Positions 1 to 7,621 of a stretch of 64,000 bases of DNA are shown in pieces. The notes under the pieces were generated by a model, which did not search any database, was not told the origin of the DNA, and saw only the letters and a list, made by a program, of their open reading frames with translations. Source of the stretch: Prevotella sp. Lineage in GTDB: Bacteria > Bacillota_I > Bacilli_A > ML615J-28 > CAG-313. Each line of letters begins with the position of its first letter. Position 1 is the stretch's first letter. The stretch is taken from contig JAMPDF010000002.1 in the NCBI GenBank assembly GCA_023665755.1, forward strand, positions 439,549-503,548. Reading direction: 5' to 3'. The position numbers were made by a program, and so were the translations under genes.

Positions 1-263
1 TGCCATTACATATGGAAATAGAGAATCTCCCCATTATTAAGGGCGATGAAAAAAGTTTTGTTATTGGCTGTGCAAGTATTATTGCCAAGGAAATTCGTGA
101 TGACTATATGGATATATTAGACAAAAGGTATCCTGGATATGGATTCAGTCAAAATAAGGGATATCCAACCAAGGCACATCAGGAGGCTTTACAAACGCAA
201 GGTGTTTTGCCAATTCATCGCAAAACATATGGTCCTGTAGCAAGATTATTGCAAAATAAATAA
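1..263 (+). CDS. rnhB: Ribonuclease HII, 3' part (cut by window edge)
   Basis: C-terminal part of RNase HII, which cleaves the RNA strand of RNA-DNA hybrids and removes misincorporated ribonucleotides. The reading frame is open to the left edge (codons for P-L-H precede the first Met at 12), so the gene begins outside the window. Visible family features are IIKGDEKS, the A-S-I-I-A-K helix followed by R-D-x-Y-M, Y-P-x-Y-G-F-S-x-N-K-G-Y and the closing P-I-H-R-K-T-Y-G-P-V. The active-site acidic residues of the N-terminal half are not visible. In many Bacillota rnhB is near dprA and topA; here a redox block separates it from topA and no dprA is present in the window. Confidence 0.93.
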   Translation, partial: PLHMEIENLPIIKGDEKSFVIGCASIIAKEIRDDYMDILDKRYPGYGFSQNKGYPTKAHQEALQTQGVLPIHRKTYGPVARLLQNK

Positions 264-277
264 ATATAGGTGAAAAG

Positions 278-1207
278 ATGAATTTATTACATTTAAAATA
301 CGTTGTTGAAGTATATCAAACCAAATCATTTACAAAAGCTGCAGAAAATTTATATATGGGACAACCTAATTTAAGTAGAGCCATTAAGGAGTTAGAACAG
401 TCCTTAGGCATTACTATCTTTAGACGAACATCGAGAGGCATTGAAATTACTGAAGCAGGTGAGGAATTTGTTCATTATGCTAAAAAGATATTACAAGAGG
501 TAGATGTTGTAGAAAAACGATATACACAACAAGAGACGCCAAAAGAAAAATTCTCAATTCTTGTGCCACGAGCTAGTTATATTGGTTCTGCTTTTGTAGC
601 ATTTATGCGCAAAATTGATCCTCATAAACATATGGATATCACTTATAAAGAGACCAATTCTTTGAAAGCTCTAGATAAAGTATTAAAGGGTGAATATCGT
701 TTGGGAATTATTCGATATCGCTCCTGTTTCGATCGTGCATTTAAGCAAATGTTTGAGGAAAAGGGTTTAAATTATGAATTGATTTCTGAATTTCAGTATC
801 AATTGGTAGTGCATCAAGATCACCCATTGACAAAGTTGGAACAAGTGACATGTGAAGATTTAAATCAATATATTGAAATCTGTCATCCTGATCCGTATGT
901 CCCTAATGTTCCTTTTTATGATGTGAAAAAGATTGAATTTTCAGAGGCCATTCATAGAAGAATATCAGTCTATGAAAGAGCTAGTCAATTTGATTTACTA
1001 GAGAATTTGCCCAATACATTTATGTGGGTTTCACCTATTCCTCAAAAATTAATGGAAAAGTATAATTTGGTTGAACTAGTTTGTAAAGAACATAGTAATA
1101 AATATAAGGATGTCCTAATTTTTCGAAAAGGTTATCATCTTACACCGATTGACCATCAATTTTTAACTATTTTATGTCAAGTAAAAAGAGAAATTTTAAA
1201 AGAATAA
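278..1207 (+). CDS. LysR-family transcriptional regulator
   Basis: 309-residue LysR-type regulator. The first 60 residues are the winged helix-turn-helix (F-T-K-A-A-E-N-L-Y-M-G-Q-P-N-L-S-R-A-I-K-E-L-E), followed by a linker helix and a periplasmic-binding-protein-like effector domain from about residue 90. The effector is not recognisable from sequence. It starts 14 nt after rnhB with an AGGTGA ribosome binding site and ends at its own terminator, so it may be co-transcribed with rnhB. LysR regulators often control an adjacent divergent gene, but no divergent neighbour exists here. The rex-adhE block downstream has its own promoter, so a regulatory link to it is only possible by position. Confidence 0.9.
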   Translation: MNLLHLKYVVEVYQTKSFTKAAENLYMGQPNLSRAIKELEQSLGITIFRRTSRGIEITEAGEEFVHYAKKILQEVDVVEKRYTQQETPKEKFSILVPRASYIGSAFVAFMRKIDPHKHMDITYKETNSLKALDKVLKGEYRLGIIRYRSCFDRAFKQMFEEKGLNYELISEFQYQLVVHQDHPLTKLEQVTCEDLNQYIEICHPDPYVPNVPFYDVKKIEFSEAIHRRISVYERASQFDLLENLPNTFMWVSPIPQKLMEKYNLVELVCKEHSNKYKDVLIFRKGYHLTPIDHQFLTILCQVKREILKE

Positions 1208-1245
1208 TATCCATATCAATTTGATATGGATTTATTTATTTTTTA
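1207..1245 (+). terminator. Intrinsic terminator after the LysR gene
   Basis: Perfect 10-bp stem ATCCATATCA / TGATATGGAT (1209-1218 and 1222-1231) with a 3-nt loop, followed by a T-rich tail. It closes the rnhB-LysR unit. Confidence 0.85.
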
Positions 1246-1248
1246 CAT

Positions 1249-1277
1249 TTGCCAAAAAAAAGCAAATTATGTATAAT
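1249..1277 (+). promoter_or_regulatory. Sigma-A-type promoter upstream of rex
   Basis: TTGCCA (1249-1254), 17-bp spacer, TATAAT (1272-1277). Transcription would start near 1284, about 155 nt before the rex start codon, leaving a long leader that contains hairpins. Confidence 0.75.
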
Positions 1278-1283
1278 AATAGG

Positions 1284-1378
1284 GTAATAGCTTGTTGGTA
1301 TATTCAATATCATTTTAATGCTAGAAAAAACAAAAATGAATAGCTATACAAGAATCATCTAGGATGATTTTTCCTTTA
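1284..1378 (+). ncRNA. Structured rex leader or small RNA
   Basis: From the predicted start site the RNA can form an interrupted hairpin: CTTGT (1291-1295) with ACAAG (1348-1352) and TATTCA (1301-1306) with TGAATA (1337-1342), separated by an internal loop. A second hairpin, AATCATC-TAG-GATGATT (1353-1369), is followed by TTTCC. The arrangement fits either a transcription attenuator in the rex leader or an independent RNA of roughly 90 nt. It resembles no RNA family I recognise; function is not known. Confidence 0.4.
1353..1375 (+). terminator. Attenuator-like hairpin in rex leader
   Basis: Stem AATCATC / GATGATT with a 3-nt loop and a short T run. It is weak by base composition, so read-through into rex is expected; it could serve as an attenuator. 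Confidence 0.45.
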
Positions 1379-1387
1379 TGATTTTTA

Positions 1388-1407
1388 ATCGATATACTAG
1401 TATCGAT
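1388..1407. promoter_or_regulatory. Operator-like inverted repeat before rex
   Basis: Perfect 7-bp arms ATCGATA and TATCGAT separated by 6 bp, 31 bp upstream of the rex start codon. It overlaps a possible -10 (TATACT, 1393-1398). It does not match the usual Rex box (TTGTGA-N6-TCACAA type), so the binding protein is unknown. Confidence 0.4.
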
Positions 1408-1438
1408 ATAGTTATATTTGATTCAAGGTGGTGAGAAC

Positions 1439-2062
1439 TTGCTACAGAATGCTGTTGCTAAAACAGTCCTTTATCGTATACCTATGTATTTGGAATATTT
1501 AATGGATATTCATGAAAATGAACCATCCATATCACATATTTCTTCAAAGAAGATTTCGACTGATTTAGAATTAGGAGAAGTACAAGTAAGAAAAGATTTA
1601 TCTATGATATGCGATAAGGGAAAACCCAAAATAGGATATAATTTATTAGAACTTATCGCGCATCTTCAAGACTATTTGGGGTGCAACTTTACCAAATATG
1701 CAATAGTAATAGGGGTTGGGAAATTAGGTAGCGCCATTTATCATTACGATGGTTTCAAGAAGTATGGTATTGAAATTGTTGCGGGATACGACAAAAAAGG
1801 TAACAGGATACCTGGTATTCAATTTTTTTCAAAAGAAAATGTGATGAAAATATTTCAAACGCATAAGATTGAAATTGGGATTATTTGTGTACCCAAAGAA
1901 GAAGCCCAAGAGGTTGCCGATGTACTAGTTGCACTCGGTATAAAAGCAATTTGGAATTTTGCACCTATCCGGTTAAAGGTTCCAAAACATATATTTGTTC
2001 AAAATGAAAATCTTGCTTATTCATTAAGCATTATCTCATCAATTATTAATCATTCACAATAG
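1439..2062 (+). CDS. rex: Redox-sensing transcriptional repressor Rex
   Basis: 207-residue Rex repressor, which binds DNA when NAD+ is high and releases it when NADH rises, controlling fermentation genes. The N-terminal winged helix (L-Y-R-I-P-M-Y-L-E-Y-L ... L-E-L-G-E-V-Q-V-R-K-D-L) is followed by a Rossmann domain with G-V-G-K-L-G and the Y-D-K-K-G-N segment at the end of the second beta strand. The TTG start at 1439 is chosen because AAGGTGG (1425-1431) sits 7 nt upstream and the protein then begins just before the conserved winged helix; a TTG at 1418 lacks a ribosome binding site. adhE follows after 9 nt, so the two are surely co-transcribed and Rex probably autoregulates the unit. Confidence 0.95.
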   Translation: MLQNAVAKTVLYRIPMYLEYLMDIHENEPSISHISSKKISTDLELGEVQVRKDLSMICDKGKPKIGYNLLELIAHLQDYLGCNFTKYAIVIGVGKLGSAIYHYDGFKKYGIEIVAGYDKKGNRIPGIQFFSKENVMKIFQTHKIEIGIICVPKEEAQEVADVLVALGIKAIWNFAPIRLKVPKHIFVQNENLAYSLSIISSIINHSQ

Positions 2063-2071
2063 GAGGTAGAC

Positions 2072-4675
2072 ATGAATAAAATAGTTGACAGTTTAGAAAC
2101 GTTAGAAGAAAAAATTAAAGAAGTGCGAAAGGCACAAGAGATTTTAGCTACTTATACACAAGAACAAGTAGATAAGATTTTTAAGGCGGCGGCTATTGCG
2201 GCAAATTCCAATCGAATTATGTTAGCAAAAATGGCAGTAGAAGAAACAGGCATGGGAGTGGTTGAAGATAAGGTAATCAAAAACCATTATGCCAGTGAAT
2301 ATATTTATAATGCTTATCGTGATACACAAACTTGTGGTGTCATTGAAGAAGATAGTGCTTTTGGCATCAAAAAGGTTGCAGAACCAATTGGCGTTATTGC
2401 TGCAGTTATTCCGACGACAAATCCAACATCTACAGCGATATTCAAAACATTAATTGCTCTAAAAACGCGAAATGGAATTATCATTAGTCCACATCCAAGG
2501 GCGAAAAAATCAACGATTGCTGCAGCAAAAGTGGTACTAGATGCTGCTGTAAAGGCGGGTGCTCCCAAACATATTATTGGTTGGATTGATGTTCCGAGTC
2601 TAGAAATGACGAATACTGTGATGAAAGAAGCCGATATTATTTTAGCAACAGGTGGTCCTGGTATGGTGAAAGCTGCCTACTCTAGCGGCAAACCTGCTTT
2701 AGGAGTAGGTTCAGGAAATACACCAGCAATCATTGACGAAAGTGCAAATGTGGTTCTTGCAGTCAACTCCATTATTCATTCCAAAACATTTGATAATGGA
2801 ATGATTTGCGCATCTGAACAATCAGTGATTGTATTAAAAAAGATATATGAACAAGTAAAAGATGAGTTTTTGAAAAGAGGCTGTTATTTCTTAAATCCAG
2901 AAGAATTGGAGAAAGTAAGAAAGACAATTTTAATTAATGGATCTTTGAATGCGAAGATTGTAGGACAATCAGCTTATAAAATTGCTCAGTTATCGGGTAT
3001 TGAGGTGCCTGCCTATACAAAAATTTTAATTGGTGAAGTAGAAAAATATGATTTGAGTGAAGAGTTTGCGCATGAAAAATTATCTCCAGTACTTGCTATG
3101 TATAAGGCTACTTCATTTGATGACGCTTTAGTTAAAGCAGAATCTTTAATTGCAGATGGTGGATTGGGACACACTTCCTCGATTTTTATTGATCAAATTC
3201 ATGAAAAAGCCAAATTAGAAAAATTTTATAATCGAATGAAGACCTGTAGAATTATTGTCAATACACCTGCTTCTCAAGGAGGTATTGGGGATTTATATAA
3301 CTTTAAACTGGCTCCATCTCTTACATTAGGTTGTGGATCATGGGGAGGAAACAGTGTTTCTGAAAATGTTGGTGTCAAACATTTATTAAATATCAAAACA
3401 GTAGCGGAAAGAAGGGAAAATATGTTGTGGTTTAGAACTCCTCAAAAAGTATATATCAAAAAAGGATGTTTACCTGTTGCCCTAAATGAATTAAAGGATG
3501 TATACAATAAAAAGAAGGTATTTATTGTAACAGATGGTTTCTTGTATCAAAATGGATATACAAAGCCTATTACCAATCAATTGGATGCTATGGGAATAAT
3601 GCATACTACTTTCTATAATGTTGCTGCTGATCCTTCTTTAGGCAGTGCAAAAGAAGGGGCAAGGCAAATGGCTTCTTTTGGACCAGATGCAATTATTGCT
3701 ATAGGTGGAGGTTCCGCAATGGATGCTGCTAAAATCATGTGGGTATTATATGAACACCCAGAAGTAGATTTTGCTGATATGGCTATGCGTTTTTCCGATA
3801 TTCGCAAAAGAATTTATCAATTTCCAAAGATGGGGGAAAAAGCAATGTTTATTGCTATTCCAACTACAGCGGGAACTGGTTCTGAAGTTACGCCATTTGC
3901 TGTTATTACTGATGAGGCTACGGGTATTAAATATCCACTAGCAGATTATGAATTGATGCCTAATATGGCAATTGTAGATGCGGATATGATGATGAATGCA
4001 CCGAAAGGTCTTACGAGTGCATCCGGAATAGATGCAGTTACACATGCATTAGAAGCATATGCATCAATGCTCGCAACAGAGTATACAGATGGTCTTGCAA
4101 AAGAGGCATTAAAGGTAATTTTTGAATATTTGCCTCGGGCATATGAAGATGGACCATCAGATGCAGTAGCTAGAGAAAAAATGGCTAATGCAGCAACTAT
4201 GGCAGGTATGGCTTTTGCTAATGCTTTCCTAGGAGTTTGTCACTCTATGGCACATAAATTAGGTGCATTCCACCATTTACCACATGGTGTAGCTAATGCT
4301 TTGATGATTGATGAAGTGATTCATTTCAATAGTGCAGAAATTCCAACTAAGATGGGAACCTTCCCACAATATGATCATCCACATACGGCTAGTCGATATG
4401 CTGAAATTGCAGACTATTTGGGATTAGGAGGAAAGACAACTGAAGAAAAAGTAGAACTATTGATTGAAAAAATAGATCAGTTAAAAGAAAAAATTGGTAT
4501 CAAACAGTCTATTCAAGAATATGGTGTGGATGAAAAAGATTTCTTAGAAAGATTAGATGAAATGACTGAACAAGCATTTGATGATCAATGTACAGGTGCT
4601 AATCCTCGTTATCCTCTAATGAGTGAAATTAAACAAATGTATTTAAATGCATATTATGGAAAGGAGACAAAGTAA
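2072..4675 (+). CDS. adhE: Bifunctional acetaldehyde-CoA / alcohol dehydrogenase
   Basis: 867 residues, the usual AdhE length. It converts acetyl-CoA to acetaldehyde and then ethanol, reoxidising two NADH, and assembles into filaments (spirosomes) in the cytoplasm. Residues 1-440 are the CoA-acylating aldehyde dehydrogenase domain with the nucleophile Cys246 (M-I-C-A-S-E-Q). Residues 450-867 are the iron-dependent alcohol dehydrogenase domain with G-G-G-S-A-M-D-A-A-K and the metal-binding H-S-M-A-H-K-L-G-A-F-H-H-L-P-H-G. The start follows AGGAGGTAG with ideal spacing. Position directly behind rex makes it the clearest Rex target in the window and marks an ethanol-forming fermentative metabolism. 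Confidence 0.98.
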   Translation: MNKIVDSLETLEEKIKEVRKAQEILATYTQEQVDKIFKAAAIAANSNRIMLAKMAVEETGMGVVEDKVIKNHYASEYIYNAYRDTQTCGVIEEDSAFGIKKVAEPIGVIAAVIPTTNPTSTAIFKTLIALKTRNGIIISPHPRAKKSTIAAAKVVLDAAVKAGAPKHIIGWIDVPSLEMTNTVMKEADIILATGGPGMVKAAYSSGKPALGVGSGNTPAIIDESANVVLAVNSIIHSKTFDNGMICASEQSVIVLKKIYEQVKDEFLKRGCYFLNPEELEKVRKTILINGSLNAKIVGQSAYKIAQLSGIEVPAYTKILIGEVEKYDLSEEFAHEKLSPVLAMYKATSFDDALVKAESLIADGGLGHTSSIFIDQIHEKAKLEKFYNRMKTCRIIVNTPASQGGIGDLYNFKLAPSLTLGCGSWGGNSVSENVGVKHLLNIKTVAERRENMLWFRTPQKVYIKKGCLPVALNELKDVYNKKKVFIVTDGFLYQNGYTKPITNQLDAMGIMHTTFYNVAADPSLGSAKEGARQMASFGPDAIIAIGGGSAMDAAKIMWVLYEHPEVDFADMAMRFSDIRKRIYQFPKMGEKAMFIAIPTTAGTGSEVTPFAVITDEATGIKYPLADYELMPNMAIVDADMMMNAPKGLTSASGIDAVTHALEAYASMLATEYTDGLAKEALKVIFEYLPRAYEDGPSDAVAREKMANAATMAGMAFANAFLGVCHSMAHKLGAFHHLPHGVANALMIDEVIHFNSAEIPTKMGTFPQYDHPHTASRYAEIADYLGLGGKTTEEKVELLIEKIDQLKEKIGIKQSIQEYGVDEKDFLERLDEMTEQAFDDQCTGANPRYPLMSEIKQMYLNAYYGKETK

Positions 4676-4676
4676 A

Positions 4677-5426
4677 ATGGATTTAGAACGTGTTATTGCC
4701 GTAAGAACATCAAAGACAATTTATCGGACAGGTGAAAAAGTTGTTAAGGTATTTGATGAAGACTATTCAAAAGTAGATGTCTTAAATGAAGCGTTAAATC
4801 AAGCGATTGTAGAAGGATTAGGACTACATATTCCTAAGATTTATTCTGTAGAATCTGTAGAGGGAAAATGGGCCATTGTCTCTGAATATATAAAAGGAAA
4901 AACAATTTCTGATTTGATGCAAATGCATCCTGAGAAAAAAAATGAATATTTAGAAAAATTTGTGGATTTACAACTATCCATGCATCAAGTCAAGTGTTCT
5001 AATTTAAAGAAACTCAAAGACAAAATGAATACAAAAATTAGCCAAACGGACTTAGATGCTACTACTCGTTATGAATTACATACGAGATTAGAGGGGATGC
5101 CTAAACATAATAAGTTGTGTCATGGTGATTTTAATCCATCAAATGTAATTATTCGTGAGGATGGAACACCATTTATTATTGACTGGAGTCATGCTACGCA
5201 AGGCAACGCATCTGCTGATGTTGCTAGAACATATTTGTTATTTTGGTTAAATCAAGAGGGTGAAACAGCAAATCAATATTTGGATTTATATTGCCAAAAG
5301 AGTGGTGTAGCTAAGAAATATATTCAGTCTTGGTTACCTATTGTTGCTGCGTCACAATCTGTAAAAGGTCATCAAAATGAACGTGATCTTTTGTTGAGTT
5401 GGGTTAATGTTGTTGACTACGAATAG
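4677..5426 (+). CDS. Aminoglycoside phosphotransferase/choline kinase-family protein
   Basis: 249 residues with the APH-type kinase fold. H-G-D-F-N-P-S-N (about residues 153-160) is the catalytic loop and I-I-D-W-S-H-A the metal-binding DFG equivalent. The N-terminal lobe has V-V-K-V-F and I-V-S-E-Y-I-K-G-K-T-I. Substrate is unknown: related enzymes phosphorylate aminoglycosides, choline, sugars or proteins, and nothing here suggests drug resistance. ATG 4677 follows AAGGAGAC by 8 nt; an upstream in-frame ATG at 4647 lies inside adhE and is rejected. The gene starts 1 nt after adhE and precedes the iron-sulfur genes by 9 nt, so it is a regular member of the redox operon, where its job is unexplained. 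Confidence 0.85.
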   Translation: MDLERVIAVRTSKTIYRTGEKVVKVFDEDYSKVDVLNEALNQAIVEGLGLHIPKIYSVESVEGKWAIVSEYIKGKTISDLMQMHPEKKNEYLEKFVDLQLSMHQVKCSNLKKLKDKMNTKISQTDLDATTRYELHTRLEGMPKHNKLCHGDFNPSNVIIREDGTPFIIDWSHATQGNASADVARTYLLFWLNQEGETANQYLDLYCQKSGVAKKYIQSWLPIVAASQSVKGHQNERDLLLSWVNVVDYE

Positions 5427-5435
5427 GAGGAAAAT

Positions 5436-5675
5436 ATGAAAAAAGTAGTAGTTTGTATAGGAAGTTCATGTCATTTAAAAGGCTCTAGACAAGTTGTAGA
5501 AAGATTGCAAGAATTGATTGCAGAATATGATTTAAAAGAAGAAGTAGAACTCCAAGGTACTTTTTGTATGGGCAACTGCCAAAAAGGGGTTTGCGTGAAA
5601 GTAGATGAAACATTATTTTCCGTATCCCCAGAAACAGTAGATGCATTCTTTCAAAAAGAGGTAATGGGAAAATAG
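5436..5675 (+). CDS. Small thioredoxin-like [2Fe-2S] ferredoxin-domain protein
   Basis: 79 residues of the thioredoxin-like [2Fe-2S] family (NuoE/HymA C-terminal type). Ligands are the pair C-I-G-S-S-C near residues 7-12 and the pair F-C-M-G-N-C near 47-51, both in the expected order. Such domains pass electrons to or from NADH- or ferredoxin-linked hydrogenases. Here the domain stands alone, without the N-terminal helical part of NuoE. It is the first of two tandem paralogs; AGGAGG lies 5 nt before the start. The partner is probably the PAS-containing hydrogenase encoded just downstream, which is inference from order. Confidence 0.88.
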   Translation: MKKVVVCIGSSCHLKGSRQVVERLQELIAEYDLKEEVELQGTFCMGNCQKGVCVKVDETLFSVSPETVDAFFQKEVMGK

Positions 5676-5686
5676 GTACATAGCAA

Positions 5687-5935
5687 ATGACAATTCAAAT
5701 TTGTATCGGTAGCTCATGCCATCTAAAAGGTTCACAACAAATAATTGAATTATTTGAAAAAAGTATTCAGGAAAATCAATTAGAAGAAAAGGTAAAACTT
5801 GTCGGTTCTTTCTGTTTGGGAAAGTGTAGCAATTCAGGAGTTAATGTTTGCATTGATGATAAGGAAATGATTAGTGTAACTCCAGAAAATTTTCACGCGT
5901 TTTTCAATGATAAAGTATTAAAATATTTAAAATAG
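5687..5935 (+). CDS. Second small thioredoxin-like [2Fe-2S] protein
   Basis: 82 residues, paralog of the preceding gene: both share C-I-G-S-S-C-H-L-K-G-S near the N terminus and F-C-x-G-x-C in the middle (here F-C-L-G-K-C, about residues 45-49). Retaining both cysteine pairs argues that each copy binds a [2Fe-2S] cluster. The spacing is 11 nt upstream and 9 nt downstream, so it is translated from the same mRNA as the sensory hydrogenase. The ribosome binding site is weak. Two single-domain copies could form a heterodimeric electron carrier; that is speculation. Confidence 0.87.
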   Translation: MTIQICIGSSCHLKGSQQIIELFEKSIQENQLEEKVKLVGSFCLGKCSNSGVNVCIDDKEMISVTPENFHAFFNDKVLKYLK

Positions 5936-5944
5936 GTGAGAAAT

Positions 5945-7621
5945 ATGTCCGAATTTTTAAAATTAAAGAAATCAAATTGTAAGAATTGTTATAAATGTAT
6001 TCGACATTGTCCAGTAAAATCAATTAAATTCTCTGGTGATCAAGCGCATATTGTTGGCAACGAATGTATTTTATGTGGTCAATGTTTTGTCGTTTGTCCA
6101 CAAAATGCCAAAGAAATTCAGAATGATTTGGAAAAAGTGAAAGTAATGCTTGCTGCAAAAGAACAAGTCATTGTAAGTTTAGCTCCTTCATTTATTGCCA
6201 ACTACGATGGAATTGGTCTTGAGCAAATGGCACAAGCTCTACGTCAATTGGGCTTTTTTGCGGTAGAGGAAACTGCCATTGGTGCAACCATTGTAAAAAA
6301 GCAATATGAAGCCATTTTGGAGTCAAAAAGACAAAATATCTTGATTACATCTTGCTGTCATTCTGTGAATTTGCTCATTCAAAAGTATTTTCCGAGTACA
6401 CTTCGATATCTTGCTGACGTAAAATCTCCTATGCAAATGCATGCAATAGATATCAAGAAAAGAATGCCTAATGCCAAAGTTGTATTTATTGGACCATGTC
6501 TCGCTAAAAAGGATGAGGCAGACCATTATACAGGAATCGTTGATGCTGTCTTGACATACGAAGAATTGACAATGTGGTTAAAAGAAAGTAATATTGTTCT
6601 AGAAAAAGGACTAGAAGTAAATGAAAAGTCAAAGGCAAGATTATTCCCAATAACCGGAGGGATTTTAAAAACAATGAAACCTGATATTGCAGGCTATAAA
6701 TATATTGCGATTGATGGGGTAGAAAATTGTATAGCTGCTTTAAAAGATATAGAAAATGGCATGTTAGATAATTGTGTAATTGAAATGTCAGCTTGCGTAG
6801 GTAGTTGTATAGGTGGGCCAGTTATGGAGAAATATCATCGTTCCCCTATTCGTGATTATTGTTCAGTCGTAAATTATGCAGGTAATCAAGATTTCGATGT
6901 AGAAGCATATGGTGATGAGGAACTAACCAAGCATTTTGAATATATTGCAAGAAAGGCAGAAGAACCCTCTGAAGATGCTATTCGTTCTATTCTAAGACAG
7001 ATGGGCAAGATGCGCCCATCAGATGAATTAAATTGTGGTTCATGTGGCTATAATACTTGTCGTGAAAAGGCGATAGCGATTATTCAAGGTAAAGCTTCTA
7101 TTTCTATGTGTTTGCCTTTCCTAAAAGAAAGAGCAGAGAAATTTTATACCAATATTATTGATAATACACCAGATGGCATTTTAGTATTAAATGAAGATCT
7201 AGAAGTTCAACAAATCAATGATGCGGCACGTAAGATTATGAATATTAAATATGCAACGGACGTATTAGGAGATCAAGTCATTCGTATTCTTGATCCATAT
7301 CCATTCTTGCAAGTCAAATTAAACAATAAAAATGTTTATAATGAACGTATTTATTTGGCTGAGTATAATCGATATGTCGAAAGAACTATTGTCTATGATA
7401 AAAATTATAAAATTATCATTTGTTTTATGAGAGATGTTACACTTGAGGTTACCGCAAAAGAAAAGAAAGATGAAATCTCTTCAAGAACGGTAGAAATCGC
7501 TGATAAAGTGGTGGATAAACAAATGCGTATTGTCCAAGAAATTGCTTCCCTTTTAGGAGAAACTGCAGCTGAAACTAAAATTGCTTTAACGAAATTAAAG
7601 GAGTCAATGAAGGATGAATAA
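5945..7621 (+). CDS. Sensory [FeFe]-hydrogenase-like protein with PAS domain (HydS type, group C)
   Basis: 558 residues. In order: two ferredoxin-type [4Fe-4S] motifs (C-K-N-C-Y-K-C-I-R-H-C-P and C-I-L-C-G-Q-C-F-V-V-C-P, residues 12-52); the H-cluster domain with the cysteine motifs T-S-C-C-H-S (about 135), G-P-C-L-A-K-K-D-E (about 183) and M-S-A-C-V-G-S-C-I-G-G-P (about 280); an RnfB-like four-cysteine cluster motif (C-G-S-C-G-Y-N-T-C, about 363); and a PAS domain from about 400 to 500. This order is that of the putative H2-sensing group C [FeFe]-hydrogenases. ATG 5945 follows AGGTGAG; the GTG at 5936 lies inside that site. The next gene overlaps by 8 nt, suggesting translational coupling with its likely signalling partner. 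Confidence 0.9.
   Translation: MSEFLKLKKSNCKNCYKCIRHCPVKSIKFSGDQAHIVGNECILCGQCFVVCPQNAKEIQNDLEKVKVMLAAKEQVIVSLAPSFIANYDGIGLEQMAQALRQLGFFAVEETAIGATIVKKQYEAILESKRQNILITSCCHSVNLLIQKYFPSTLRYLADVKSPMQMHAIDIKKRMPNAKVVFIGPCLAKKDEADHYTGIVDAVLTYEELTMWLKESNIVLEKGLEVNEKSKARLFPITGGILKTMKPDIAGYKYIAIDGVENCIAALKDIENGMLDNCVIEMSACVGSCIGGPVMEKYHRSPIRDYCSVVNYAGNQDFDVEAYGDEELTKHFEYIARKAEEPSEDAIRSILRQMGKMRPSDELNCGSCGYNTCREKAIAIIQGKASISMCLPFLKERAEKFYTNIIDNTPDGILVLNEDLEVQQINDAARKIMNIKYATDVLGDQVIRILDPYPFLQVKLNNKNVYNERIYLAEYNRYVERTIVYDKNYKIIICFMRDVTLEVTAKEKKDEISSRTVEIADKVVDKQMRIVQEIASLLGETAAETKIALTKLKESMKDE

Noticed and set aside
4677..5426. Antibiotic resistance gene reading of the APH-type kinase
   Set aside because: The fold is shared by many metabolic kinases, and its operon context is redox metabolism, not resistance.
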